A stretch of DNA of 64,000 nt from Salinigranum rubrum. GTDB lineage: Archaea; Halobacteriota; Halobacteria; Halobacteriales; Haloferacaceae. The notes below the pieces were generated by a model, which saw only the letters and a list, made by a program, of their open reading frames with translations, did no database searches and was not told the DNA's origin. Below, one piece after another: positions 18,500-27,376 of the stretch. Numbering within the stretch: the stretch's first letter is position 1; every line of letters starts with the position of its first letter. Position numbers and translations under genes: made by a program. The stretch is taken from assembly GCF_002906575.1 (NCBI RefSeq), contig NZ_CP026309.1, positions 868,001 through 932,000 of the forward strand, read 5' to 3'.

Positions 18500-19282
18500 A
18501 TGCGTCGCCTGGCCGGGTGTCTGGCCGTCATCGTCGCCATCGTCCGGACGACCATCGAGGAGAAGATTCGCTATCCGGCGGCGGCGCTCGCGTACTACGC
18601 GTTCGTTTCGTTCGTCCCGCTCTTGGTGCTGGTCTTCGCCGCCGTCGGTGGACAGTACGCGACGGAACTCTCGCGGACCTTCCCGCAGTTTCTCACCCCG
18701 GCAGTCAGGCGACTGGTCGACCGGTCGGTGACCACCGCGTCCGGTCGAACCGGTGCGGGCCTGCTCGCCGTGGCCGTCCTGGGATGGAGCGGTGCGAACT
18801 TCGTCGGCGACGTCCGAACCGTCGTCCAGCGGGTCGAGGGAACCGCCGGGGGGTCGCTCGGACAGTGGCTTCTCGACGCCGTCGCCGTCGTCGGCAGTCT
18901 GGTGACGGCGGCTCTCACCGTCGTCACGGTGAACCTCCTCATCTCGGTTCTCTCCCTCGGCCGCGTCGTCGGACTCGTCGCCTTCGCCGGACTGTGGCTC
19001 GCCCTCACGGTCGCGTTCGTCGCGCTGTACTACGTTCCGTCGGGACTGGTGACGTCGCCGTGGGAAGCGCTCCCCGGTGCAGTCACCGCCTCGTTCGGCT
19101 GGACCCTCCTCCAAGCGGCCCTTCACCTCTACTCCGTCAACGCCGGCCGATACGCGGTGTACGGCGTCCTCAGTGGCGTCATCATCCTCCTCACGACGCT
19201 CTATCTGGCCGCGCTCGTCCTCTTGGTCGGCTTCGTCGTCAACGCGCAGATCCACACCGCTCTCGCCGCCCGTGACGAGTAG
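18500..19282 (+). CDS. YihY/BrkB family membrane protein
   Basis: This 260-aa membrane protein of the YihY (formerly RNase BN) family begins [20 protein letters not shown]. It shows about six hydrophobic helices, with family motifs [38 protein letters not shown] and [20 protein letters not shown]. Despite the old name, no ribonuclease activity is credible; transport or envelope roles are suspected. ATG 18500 was chosen because upstream in-frame sequence is antisense to L44e and does not resemble the family. Confidence 0.87.
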   Translation: MRRLAGCLAVIVAIVRTTIEEKIRYPAAALAYYAFVSFVPLLVLVFAAVGGQYATELSRTFPQFLTPAVRRLVDRSVTTASGRTGAGLLAVAVLGWSGANFVGDVRTVVQRVEGTAGGSLGQWLLDAVAVVGSLVTAALTVVTVNLLISVLSLGRVVGLVAFAGLWLALTVAFVALYYVPSGLVTSPWEALPGAVTASFGWTLLQAALHLYSVNAGRYAVYGVLSGVIILLTTLYLAALVLLVGFVVNAQIHTALAARDE

Positions 19283-19312
19283 CGCGGTGGCGGTGCCGTC
19301 TCGGCTCCCGTG

Positions 19313-19972
19313 TCACCGCTCGGCCGAGAGCGGTTCGTAGACGTACGCGTTCGGCGGCACGGCTTCGAACATCAGGGTCCCGGCCGGAAGCCGGACGAGC
19401 ACCCACGCGAGGTAGAGGTCGCCGACGGCACCGGCGGTGTTCAAGACGAGGCCGAGATACGCGACCGCCTGCACGACCGGGCCGCCGAGGACCATCCCGA
19501 GCAGACCGACCGGCGTCAGGACGGCCAGCGGCGCGAACGCGACGGCGAGGTTCGCGCGACGGGTCTGGAACTGCCCGAACGCGGCGACGTACAAGCCGCC
19601 GACGGCCGGGGCGACCCCGTAGGAGACGTCGTAGCCGAGGAGTCGATAGACGGTGGCGTGGACGAGTTCGTGGACGACCGGAACCCCGACGACGACCGCG
19701 ACGAAGACGCCGCCGAGGAGGAACAGGTCGGGCGTGATGACGAGGCCATCGGGGATGGGGTCGACGCGGACGAACCGCTCGACGAGACCCGGTCCCCGGA
19801 GCGCGAGGAGCACGACCGCGTAGCCGACCAGCGAGGCGAGAGCCAGACCGAACGCGGCGACCTGGAGCCACAGGGCCGGATACTCGAAGGGGGACGGCGG
19901 CCCGTACCCGGCCGGTGGGTCCGGCGGGTCGCGCCACCGACTCGGACGCTCGCGCCGTGTCCCAGGTGACAT
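19313..19972 (-). CDS. DUF3267 putative membrane zinc metalloprotease
   Basis: This 219-aa membrane protein has about five hydrophobic helices. The motif VVHELVHATVYRLLGYDVSY provides HExxH-type zinc ligands inside a helix, as in site-2-protease-like DUF3267 members. LVLNTAGAVGDLYLAWVLVR could supply the third ligand Asp. The N-terminal 25 residues are Pro/Arg-rich and cytoplasmic. Substrate is unknown. It is convergent with the YihY gene and has its own upstream region facing the HAH_0734 gene. Confidence 0.8.
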   Translation of the reverse strand: MSPGTRRERPSRWRDPPDPPAGYGPPSPFEYPALWLQVAAFGLALASLVGYAVVLLALRGPGLVERFVRVDPIPDGLVITPDLFLLGGVFVAVVVGVPVVHELVHATVYRLLGYDVSYGVAPAVGGLYVAAFGQFQTRRANLAVAFAPLAVLTPVGLLGMVLGGPVVQAVAYLGLVLNTAGAVGDLYLAWVLVRLPAGTLMFEAVPPNAYVYEPLSAER

Positions 19973-20061
19973 ACCCGGCCCGACTCGGGGGCGACGAATG
20001 AAGCTTGCTCCCCTCGCGGAATCCCGAAGAGATTAAGCCCGCGTCGCCGGAACCCGGGAGT

Positions 20062-20319
20062 ATGAAGAAGCTCATCGTCCGCGGCGACCCCGGCATCCGG
20101 CGAGACGCCATCATCGAGTGGGACGGCGAGGAGCAGGTCTGTTTCGCCATCGACCGACAGGGCGAGTTCCACGGCCCCGACGAGGTCCAGTTGTGGTGTA
20201 CCATCGGGACCGAAGCGGAGCGCGAGGCGTTCGACAAGCGCGAGTACGTCCCCCACTTCCTCGAAGTCGACTCCGTCGACGCCGAGGCGCTCACCGTCAT
20301 TCAGAAGCGCGGCGTCTGA
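20062..20319 (+). CDS. HAH_0734 family conserved haloarchaeal protein
   Basis: An 85-aa protein found widely in haloarchaea: MKKLIVRGDPGIRRDAIIEW, then QGEFHGPDEVQLWCTIGTEA and REYVPHFLEVDSVDAEALTV. No function is known. ATG 20062 is used rather than the in-frame 20005 because conservation begins at MKKLIV. It is compact, acidic and without membrane segments or metal motifs. Confidence 0.82.
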   Translation: MKKLIVRGDPGIRRDAIIEWDGEEQVCFAIDRQGEFHGPDEVQLWCTIGTEAEREAFDKREYVPHFLEVDSVDAEALTVIQKRGV

Positions 20320-20323
20320 TCTC

Positions 20324-22728
20324 TTACTCGTCCGGCAGCGACTCCTCTTCGACCCGGTACACCGTCACCGACCCTTCCCGGTAGGCGACTTCGACGCCGT
20401 CGAGGTCGGTGACGGTGATGTCGTCGTATCTGAGCCGTTCCGACGGCCCGACCCAGACGTACTCGACGTCGTACTGTCGGAGGAGCCGCGCCTGCTCTCC
20501 GGGCTGGCCGAGGAACATCGTGTCCACGTCGCGTACGCGCGAGTAGTACGCGTCGGGGCCGCGGTAGCCGACCTCGTGTTGCCAGCCCGCGACCGTCGGA
20601 ATCCCGGTCATGCTCGCCGCGGGGTTCGATGTCCACGCGTACATCCCGCGCTCGCGCTCGTCGGTGCCTCCCCGCGAGTGCCACGTCGTCCCCGGCGCGG
20701 AGAGGAGGGTCGGCTGCCCCTCGCGGTCGTCGAGCCAGTCGATGGCGGGCGCCTCCTCGGGGTGTTGTGATTCGATGAACGCCGTCGCGTCGAGGGTCGC
20801 CTCGGGCGCGTTCTCGAAGTGGCTGCCGAGCGCGAGCGTTCCGTAGGCGCTCGTCGAGACGACGAGGGCGACGACGAAGCCGACGATCACGACCCGCCGC
20901 ACCACGCCGAACTCCGGTCTCATATCCCTGCTGTCGCCCCCGCTTCCGTCGGCGGCGACCGCCTCCCGACTCCTCGATTTCGTGCTCGTCTCCGTCCCGG
21001 CGGGCCGGCCACGGAGCAACCCGGCGACGACGGCCCCGGCGGCGACGCCCCACAGCGCCCACACCTGGATGTAGAACTTGAACACGGTGTTCATGCGCAG
21101 CGGACCCGCCTGCTCGGTGAGATAGACGAGTTCGACCATCGTCACCAGGCCGGCCCCGCCGACGATCAGGACCGTCTCGAAGCCCACCGGCCGGTCGAAC
21201 CGGAGCGCGACGAAGCCGAGGACCAGGAGTGGAACGGTCAGGAGCAGCACGGGCAGACCGATGGCGCTCGCGACGAGCGCGACGGCCGCGACGCCGACGA
21301 GTATCGGAACCGACCGGCCGACCCGCCCGAAGAGGTACGCGCCGAACGCGAGGACGAACCCGCCGTGGACGAGGAGCAGTCCGGCGAGCGAACTCCGCTC
21401 GGCGGCGGCGAGAATCTCCAGCGAGCGACTGCTCCCCCCGCCGCTCGCGAGCAGGACGAACGGCGCCGAGAGGACGACGCCGACGACGCCCGCGAGGACC
21501 GCCACGCCGAGCGCGCCGCCGAGCCGAAGCAGTTCACCCTGAAGCCGGGACTCGAACGACCGGACGGTGCGCTCCGTGAACAGCGACAGCGGGTGGGCGG
21601 GCGCGAACGCGACTGCGAGAAAGACGAGGCCGAACAGGGTCGGGAAGCTCCACGTGTCGACCACCGACTGGAGGCCAGCGACGGCCGGCACGGCCCCGAA
21701 CACCAGGAGACGGCGTCGCGTCCGCTCCTCCGCCGGAGTCTCGTAGTACACGAACGCGAGGCCGGCGACGAGCAGGAGGAAGGGGAGGCCCATCATGTGC
21801 GCGTGGAGGTCGCCGTTGAGCCACGCAAAGAGGGGAAACTCGTTGATGGTGCCGGGAATGACCCGCGAGGCGTCGAAGTAGAAGAAACTGGACGACCCCT
21901 CCAGCACCTCGCTCGGCTCGGCGTCGGTCCCACTCGCGACCCAGGTCGCGACCGCGGTTCTCGGCCCCGCGGGGAGCAGTCCCAGCGCGACGCTCGCGGC
22001 GGTGTGGAGGTTGGCGGCGAGGCCGACGAAGAACGCGCCGAACGCGCCGGCCAGCCGTGCCGACGACGCCCTCGGTCGGTCGGCGCCCTCACCCTGCCGG
22101 GCCGCAGCGACCGACGCCGCGAGGTCGTACGCCGCGGTGACGAGCATCGCGTAAAAGCCCGCGAGTCCGAGGTTGTACGCGAAGCGCGGCGGCGTGAACG
22201 AGAGCCGCGCGAGCAGGGCCGTGACGAGGTGGCCGCCGTAGTAGTAGCGGACGGGTTCGCCCGCGAACCACACGTCCTCCGGCGGGAGCGCCGTCGTCCG
22301 CGAGAGCGACTTCAGGAGGCCGAAGTCGAGGAACTTCTCGCCGCCCAGCGCGTGGACCGCCGGGTCGACCGCCCGGACGGCGACGAGGAGCGAGAAGGCG
22401 ACGAGGAAGACGACGGCCGACTCCGCGAGCGCGCGGCGGTCGAGCGTGAGGTCGGGACTGGGTCGAACGCTCCCCCTACGGAGCGCGTTCCGGTCGAGCC
22501 CCGACAGGAGCGCCGCGGTGACGAGGACGCACCCCCGACGACCAGTCCCGCCGTGAGCGAGAGGTGACCGACCCAGTACGCGGGCAGGGTGAGGACGACG
22601 AGCGCGACCGGGAGTGCGAACCCCGCGCCGCGCCCGGGAACCGAGAACAGACGGGCGGCGATGGGGACGCCGGCCGCGCCGACGAGCGCGAACAGCAGAA
22701 GCCAGCGGAGAACCAGCGCGTACTCCAT
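20324..22728 (-). CDS. DUF2298 large membrane protein (frameshifted near N-terminus)
   Basis: This polytopic membrane protein has GT-C-like architecture. DUF2298 hallmarks are EPVRYYYGGHLVTALLARLS, NEFPLFAWLNGDLHAHMMGL and the soluble C-terminal region (IDWLDDREGQPTLLSAPGTT). The true N-terminus is MEYALVLRWLLLFALVGAAG at ATG 22728. That frame ends after LVVGG, and coding continues one frame over as CVLVTAALLSGLDRN. One base missing from the C run at 22532-22536 explains it; the corrected length is 802 codons including stop. The family is suspected of transferring lipid-linked sugars. The neighbouring GT2 and GtrA genes support an envelope glycan role. Confidence 0.82.
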
Positions 22729-22907
22729 ACACCCTTCCGACGCACCCGACTCGTTATACGCTTTATGTCTCCGTCGTCGACGCCGATACGTCACCGTGAG
22801 TGACTGGAGTGCGGGACGGCGGACCGCCCCGGGTCGCGTCGACGTCGGACCGCGCCGGACGCTGTGAGCCACCCGTTTGAAGGGGGAACGCCCCCTCCGT
22901 CCACGTG

Positions 22908-23156
22908 ATGGACGACCGCACGCCACCGGCGGACGCGGGCGAGGGGGGTCAGAGAGGCGACGCGCCCTTCGACAGGCGACGAGCCATCGTGGGCGGGCTG
23001 ACGCTCCTCGGCACGGTCGTCGGGTTCACCGTCGTGCAGGCGGCTATCGAGGCCGGGAACCTCTCCGAGGAGTGGGTCCTCGTCGCACTCCCGGCGTTCG
23101 GCGTCGTCGGTGCCGTCGGGTTCGTCGTCTTCGTTTCCGCGGTGATCGGCGACTGA
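22908..23156 (+). CDS. Small two-helix membrane protein
   Basis: An 82-aa protein of unknown family. A polar acidic N-terminus is followed by a basic patch (FDRRRAIV), one hydrophobic helix at about 25-45 (GGLTLLGTVVGFTVVQAA), a short loop, and a second helix at about 55-80. ATG 22908 is preceded immediately by GTG 22905. It lies between the DUF2298 and GT2 genes. Function unknown. Confidence 0.6.
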   Translation: MDDRTPPADAGEGGQRGDAPFDRRRAIVGGLTLLGTVVGFTVVQAAIEAGNLSEEWVLVALPAFGVVGAVGFVVFVSAVIGD

Positions 23157-23157
23157 C

Positions 23158-23215
23158 GCCGTCGGTGCCCCGGCCGCGTCGCCGTCGGTGCCCCGGCCGC
23201 GTCGCCGTCCGTGAC
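23158..23215 (+). repeat. Tandem 23-bp duplication
   Basis: Two perfect copies at 23158-23180 and 23181-23203 begin GCCGTCGGTGCCCCGG and end CCGCGTC, followed by a partial third copy (GCCGTC). The array separates the small membrane protein from the GT2 gene. Confidence 0.9.
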
Positions 23216-23280
23216 ACGCGAGGAGCGCCCGCGTGAGGGTATCGGTCGGTTTTTTAGCCACCCTGCGTAACCCACCCGCA

Positions 23281-24075
23281 ATGAGTAACGTCGGTGTCGT
23301 CGTCCCCGCCTACCGCCCCGACACCGCGCGGTTCACGAGCTACCTCGCGGCCATCGACGAGGTGTGCTCCCCCGCCGTCCTCCGCGTCGAACTCGACGAC
23401 CCCCGCCCCGGGACCCTCGATGCCCTCCGCGCGTGTTCGGTGCCGGTCGAGGTGTCGACGAGCGACGGTCGCCGCGGGAAGGGCGCGGCCATCACCGCCG
23501 GATTCGAATCGCTCGCCCCCCGTGTGTCGACCCTCGCGTTCGCCGACGCGGACGGCTCGACCCCGGCCGACTCGCTCGCCGACGTCGTCCGGCCGGTCGT
23601 CGACGGCCGTGCGGACCTCGCCGTCGGCTCGCGGAGACACCCCGCCGCCGACATCGTCTCCCACCAGACGCTCGCCCGCCGCCGACTCGGCGACGGCTTC
23701 GCGTGGCTCGCCCGCCGGTTCCTCGACGTCTCCCTCTACGACTACCAGTGCGGCGCGAAGGCGCTCTCGACCGAGACGTGGGCCGCGGTCCGCGAACACC
23801 TCTACGAACCGGGGTTCGCGTGGGACATCGAACTCATCGCCGTCGCCGGGGCGCTCGACTGCCGCGTCGCCGAGGTGCCGGTCACGTGGGAGGACCACCC
23901 CGAGTCGACGGTTTCGACCGCCGATACGACCCTCCGGCTGGGACTGGCGCTGGTTCGCTCTCGGCACCGCGCCCGGTCGCTCCGCCAGGACCGCCTGCAC
24001 ACCCTCCTCGACCGGTCCCGCGACAGCGGCCCCTCGCTCGTCGAGCGACTCGGTGCCGACGCGGTGGACGACTGA
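23281..24075 (+). CDS. Family 2 glycosyltransferase (polyprenyl-phosphate sugar synthase type)
   Basis: This 264-aa soluble GT-A enzyme begins MSNVGVVVPAYRPDTARF, with DGRRGKGAAITAGF for nucleotide binding and the DxD-type FADADGSTP. DYQCGAKALSTETW and GFAWDIELIAVA match dolichol-phosphate glucose/mannose synthases. It probably charges a polyprenyl phosphate with a sugar at the inner membrane face. ATG 23281 is chosen because conservation begins there. The GtrA gene starts 5 nt downstream, reproducing in two genes the GT2-plus-membrane arrangement of AglD-type proteins. Confidence 0.87.
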   Translation: MSNVGVVVPAYRPDTARFTSYLAAIDEVCSPAVLRVELDDPRPGTLDALRACSVPVEVSTSDGRRGKGAAITAGFESLAPRVSTLAFADADGSTPADSLADVVRPVVDGRADLAVGSRRHPAADIVSHQTLARRRLGDGFAWLARRFLDVSLYDYQCGAKALSTETWAAVREHLYEPGFAWDIELIAVAGALDCRVAEVPVTWEDHPESTVSTADTTLRLGLALVRSRHRARSLRQDRLHTLLDRSRDSGPSLVERLGADAVDD

Positions 24076-24080
24076 CGCCC

Positions 24081-24524
24081 ATGTCGGTCGTCGACGCGCT
24101 CCTCTCGGGCCGACGCTTCGGCAAGTTCGCTTCCGTCGGTGCTGTCGGCGCCGTCTTCGACGTGACGACGTCGACGGTGCTGCGCGAACTCGGCGTCTTT
24201 CCCGAACTCGCGGTGTTCGTCGGTATCGAGGTGGCCATCGTCGTCATGTTCCTCCTCAACGACAACTGGACGTTCGCCGAGCAGGGGTCGGCGGGTGTCG
24301 GCGCCGCGCTCCGTCGACTCCTGCGGTCGAACCTCGTCCGTGCGGGCGGCATCCTCGTCCAGTTGGCGACGTTCCGGTTCTTCTACCGCGTCGTCGCTCT
24401 CGACCTGACCGTCCTCGATATCGACGGCTGGTTCGTCGTCTCGAAGGTCGCCGGCATCGGGACCGGAATGCTCGTCAACTACGTCGCGGAGAGCCTCGTC
24501 ACGTGGCGGGTGGGGCGTAGCTGA
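24081..24524 (+). CDS. GtrA family membrane protein
   Basis: A 147-aa protein with four hydrophobic helices typical of GtrA, which helps move polyprenyl-linked sugars across the membrane. It starts LLSGRRFGKFASVGAVGAVF, has FLLNDNWTFAEQG (the conserved N-W-TF motif) and ends KVAGIGTGMLVNYVAESLVT with the terminal W-TF-like LVTWRV. It is only 5 nt after the GT2 gene, so the two form one transcriptional and probably functional unit. Confidence 0.9.
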   Translation: MSVVDALLSGRRFGKFASVGAVGAVFDVTTSTVLRELGVFPELAVFVGIEVAIVVMFLLNDNWTFAEQGSAGVGAALRRLLRSNLVRAGGILVQLATFRFFYRVVALDLTVLDIDGWFVVSKVAGIGTGMLVNYVAESLVTWRVGRS

Positions 24525-24672
24525 CGCTTCCAGTGAGTCGGTCCCGGCCGTCGCCGCTCCTCCCTCAGCGGCGACGACGGGGACACTGTCACAAGAGACC
24601 GTATCACGCCGAAAAGTAGCATACGGCGTCGTAATCATAACCCTTAACCGCAACCGCCGATTCGTACCCAGT

Positions 24673-24747
24673 AGCGGGATGGGATAGCCAGGAGATTCCG
24701 CCGGGCTCATAACCCGGAGATCGGTAGTTCAAATCTACCTCCCGCTA
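24673..24747 (+). tRNA. Initiator tRNA-Met (CAT)
   Basis: A 75-nt cloverleaf. The acceptor AGCGGGA at 24673-24679 pairs with TCCCGCT at 24740-24746, followed by A. The anticodon arm is CCGGG-CTCATAA-CCCGG, with anticodon CAT and an all G-C stem. The T-loop region is GTTCAAATC. The A1-U72 pair and the run of G-C pairs in the anticodon stem are features of archaeal initiator tRNA rather than elongator tRNA-Met. CCA is not encoded. Confidence 0.95.
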
Positions 24748-24873
24748 CTTCTCTCGGACTCACCTTCCAAGCGCCGAGTCTCGTCTCGGCGTGACTACAG
24801 TGAGTCCGTGCGAAATTCGACGAGGAGATTTGAATCAGGGAGTGGAGCGAACGGCACGAGCGGAACGACCGTC

Positions 24874-24940
24874 GTTCACATCTCCCTCCCGTTCTTTTCG
24901 AGGTAGTCACCCTTCGAGCGCCGAGCCCCGTCTCTCGACA
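24874..24940 (+). repeat. Degenerate copy of the tRNA-Met 3' end and its flank
   Basis: The bases from GTTCACATCTCCCTCCCG onward align with the tRNA 3' portion and the following 45 nt (24727-24790): GTTCAAATCTACCTCCCG, then CAAGCGCCGAG versus CGAGCGCCGAG. The copy has several mismatches and gaps. It looks like an old duplication of a tRNA 3' end, as left by integrases. No integrase is visible in the 150 bp between copies. The remaining gap to 25044 holds no gene that I can support. Confidence 0.55.
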
Positions 24941-25044
24941 GACGGCGGTAACACGCGCGTAACCCCGTGACGCGGGCGTCCGCGAGCGCTTATGCGTTCG
25001 CCGTGTGTAGTCCGACTCGTCGCGTCATCGCGGCATTCCCCCTC

Positions 25045-25698
25045 ATGTCCCAGCTAAAAACCGACTACGACGACGTAGGAATCGCCGAGGAACTCGACGA
25101 ACTCCCGAGCGACGAGGAACTCGACGAGGCCGTCGCGAACCTCGAAGCGAACGGGTTCGACGTCACGGTCGTCGACACCTCCGAGGAGGCGCTCGAAGCC
25201 GTCTCGTCTCTCATCCCCGACGGCGCCTCCGTGATGGACGGTCACTCGACGACCCTCGAAGAGATCGGATTCATGGACTACCTCACCGAGGGCGACCACG
25301 CGTGGGAGAACCTCCACGCCCAGGTGTGGGCCATCGACGACGACGAGGAGCGGGCCACCGCCCGACGGGAGGCCCAGACGGCCGACTACTTCGTCGGCGG
25401 CATCAACGCCGTCGCGCGCACGGGTGAACTGGTCGCCGCGGACCGCTCCGGCAGCCGCATCGGCGCGTACCCGTTCGCCGCGGAGAACGTCGTCGTCGTC
25501 AGCGGCGTCAACAAGGTGGTCGAGGACCTCGACGCCGCTCTCGACCGGCTCGAAAGCGTCGCATACCCCCTGGAGAACGAGCGCGCACAGGACGCCTACG
25601 GCGTCGAGAGCGCCATCGCCAAACAGCTGATCTTCCGCAAGGAACTCGCCGAGGGCCGGACCTCTCTGGTCCTCGTCCGCGAGCAACTCGGCTACTGA
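25045..25698 (+). CDS. LUD-domain protein (LutC-like)
   Basis: A 217-aa protein with the LUD fold found in lactate-utilisation proteins. VTVVDTSEEALEAVSSLIPD precedes GASVMDGHSTTLEEIGFMDY, and the typical TADYFVGGINAVARTGELVA and NVVVVSGVNKVVEDLDAALD follow. The C-terminus ends IFRKELAEGRTSLVLVREQL. No LutA/LutB partners lie nearby, so a stand-alone role is likely and the substrate is unknown. Start ATG 25045 fits the conserved N-terminus; an upstream in-frame ATG at 24967 would add non-conserved residues. Confidence 0.85.
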   Translation: MSQLKTDYDDVGIAEELDELPSDEELDEAVANLEANGFDVTVVDTSEEALEAVSSLIPDGASVMDGHSTTLEEIGFMDYLTEGDHAWENLHAQVWAIDDDEERATARREAQTADYFVGGINAVARTGELVAADRSGSRIGAYPFAAENVVVVSGVNKVVEDLDAALDRLESVAYPLENERAQDAYGVESAIAKQLIFRKELAEGRTSLVLVREQLGY

Positions 25699-25723
25699 GA
25701 ACGCGCGCGTTCCCCTCTCTCTC

Positions 25724-26650
25724 TCACCGCTCCTCGTCCGGTATCGGCGGGAGCTGTGGGGCTATCATCTCGCGGTCCGCTTCGAGCCACGGCGGGAGCT
25801 GAAGGCTCTCGCCGAGCGCGTCGACCGACTCGTCGACGGTCAGTCCCGGACCCTCTGTCGCCAGTTCGAAGAGGATGCCGCCGGGTTCGCGGACGTACAG
25901 CGAGTGGAAGTACCGCCGGTCGCGCACCCGGGAGGGTGAGAGGCCGTCCTCGATGAACACGTCGCGCCACGCTTCGAGCGCCTCCCTGTCGGCGACGCGG
26001 AACGCGACGTGGTGGACCGTCCCGATGCCCTCGCGGCCGAACGGGAGGTTCGAATCGAGAACGTCGACGACAGCGCCCGTTTCTCCTCCCTCGACCCGGT
26101 ACCGAACCCGGTCACCGGCCTGTGATTCGAGCGTGAAGCCGAGCGCGTCGAGGACGCTGGCGGTCTGGAACGGACTCGCCGAGGCGAGCGTCACGCTGTG
26201 CAGTCCGCCGATGGCGTGTTCCGATGGCACCGGCCCACCCGTCCACGGCTCTCTCTTTCCCCCGCTTCCGACGAGTTCGAGCGGTTGGCCCGCGCCGTCG
26301 GTGAACCGGAGCACCGGTTCGCCGAACCGCTCCGTGCGTTCGACGCCTGCGAGACGCTCTGTCCAGTACTCGATGCTCGTTCGCGGGACCGAGAGCGCCG
26401 TCGCCGTCGGCTGTGGCCGCCCCACGCGACCCTCCTGCCCGCGCTCGAACGGGAAACACGTCAGGAGCGTCCCCGGCCGCCCGCGCTCGTCGCCGAAGTA
26501 GAGGTGGTGCATGAACTGGTCGTCGTAGTTCACCGTTCGTTTGACGAATCTGAGTCCAAGGACTTCTGAATAAAATCCGTGCGTCTCGGCGGTCGTTCCG
26601 GTGATGACCGAGACGTGGTGCATCCCCGGCGTCGACGGCGGGAGGTTCAT
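25724..26650 (-). CDS. VOC-family ring-cleaving dioxygenase (MhqO-like)
   Basis: A 308-aa protein with two vicinal-oxygen-chelate modules: TPGMHHVSVITGTTAETHGF at the start and AIGGLHSVTLASASPFQTAS in the middle, plus GTVHHVAFRVADREALEAW. Metal-ligand candidates are the His of MHHV, the His of VHHV and the Glu in PGGILFELATEGPG. MhqO-type enzymes open methylhydroquinone-like or catechol rings. It overlaps the upstream hydrolase by ATGA (start 26650, hydrolase stop 26649), so the two are co-expressed. This matches the mhqO/mhqD pairing known in bacilli for quinone stress. Confidence 0.86.
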   Translation of the reverse strand: MNLPPSTPGMHHVSVITGTTAETHGFYSEVLGLRFVKRTVNYDDQFMHHLYFGDERGRPGTLLTCFPFERGQEGRVGRPQPTATALSVPRTSIEYWTERLAGVERTERFGEPVLRFTDGAGQPLELVGSGGKREPWTGGPVPSEHAIGGLHSVTLASASPFQTASVLDALGFTLESQAGDRVRYRVEGGETGAVVDVLDSNLPFGREGIGTVHHVAFRVADREALEAWRDVFIEDGLSPSRVRDRRYFHSLYVREPGGILFELATEGPGLTVDESVDALGESLQLPPWLEADREMIAPQLPPIPDEER

Positions 26651-27342
26651 CGGCCGTCCCCTCCCCTCTCGTCGGTCTCCGCTCCCGCCTCTCTCACGAG
26701 GTCGGCGAGGAGGTCGGTGACGAACGCGAGTTCGTCGTCTGTGGTCGTGTGAGCCATCCCCTCGTAGATCCGCTCGGTGACGTCGCCGCCGAGCGATTCG
26801 AACGCGTCACGGGACGCGTGGACGCGTTCGAGCGGGACGTAGGGGTCGACGTCGCTACAGCCGAGGAAGACGGGCGTTCCGGCGAGGTCACCCCCGTACT
26901 CGAAGTCGGTCCCCTCGGGACCGACGAGGCCGCCGCTCAGGACGACGAGACCACCGTACCGGCGAGGGTTCCGCGCGACGTACTCCGCGGCCAGACACGC
27001 TCCCTGTGAGAACCCACCGACGACGACGCGTTCGGGCGGGACGGAGGAGGTGACGTCGCTGACGGCGGCGTCGACGGCCGCGAGCGCCGAGGACAGTTCG
27101 GGTTCGTTCGAGTCGCGCGGCGCGAGAAACGACCCCGGATACCAGCGGTTGTACTGTGCCTGTGGGGCCGCGTACGCGACGCCGTGGACGTAACACGCGT
27201 CGGCCAGGTCGAGGATACTCCGGGCGGTCGCGCCCCGGCCGTGGAGGAGGACGACTGCCGCGTCAGCCACACGCAGCGGCGCGCCCGCGTATCTGATCGG
27301 CTGGCCCTGGTGGGGCCCGTCGGGGGATGCGGTCGTGTTCAC
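26647..27342 (-). CDS. Alpha/beta hydrolase, carboxylesterase (MhqD-like)
   Basis: A 231-aa serine hydrolase of the phospholipase/carboxylesterase family. AVVLLHGRGATARSILDLAD gives the oxyanion region, VVVGGFSQGACLAAEYVA the nucleophile Ser (G-x-S-x-G), FLGCSDVDPYVPLERV the acid, and YEGMAHTTTDDELAFV the catalytic His. GTG 27342 is the likely start. The ATG at 27384 lies upstream of a palindrome covering the promoter, so it would be too far 5'. First gene of a two-gene operon with the VOC dioxygenase. Substrate unknown. Confidence 0.85.
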   Translation of the reverse strand: MNTTASPDGPHQGQPIRYAGAPLRVADAAVVLLHGRGATARSILDLADACYVHGVAYAAPQAQYNRWYPGSFLAPRDSNEPELSSALAAVDAAVSDVTSSVPPERVVVGGFSQGACLAAEYVARNPRRYGGLVVLSGGLVGPEGTDFEYGGDLAGTPVFLGCSDVDPYVPLERVHASRDAFESLGGDVTERIYEGMAHTTTDDELAFVTDLLADLVREAGAETDERGGDGR

Positions 27343-27358
27343 ATCACGTGTGGGACTG

Positions 27359-27376
27359 GAACCGAAATAACGGTTC
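27359..27376. promoter_or_regulatory. Inverted repeat over the hydrolase promoter (putative operator)
   Basis: GAACCG (27359-27364) and CGGTTC (27371-27376) form a perfect 6-bp inverted repeat separated by AAATAA. On the minus strand the spacer reads TTATTT, a TATA-like box about 23-28 nt before GTG 27342. A repressor bound here would block the promoter. Regulator unidentified. Confidence 0.5.

Noticed and set aside
24707-24910. Minus-strand reading of 67 aa ending GGRFELPISGL
   Set aside because: It is antisense to the tRNA gene and its 3' copy; such translations are well-known artefacts opposite tRNAs.
24748-25044. Integrated element at the initiator tRNA
   Set aside because: Only a worn repeat of the tRNA end is visible; no integrase or element genes lie between the copies.
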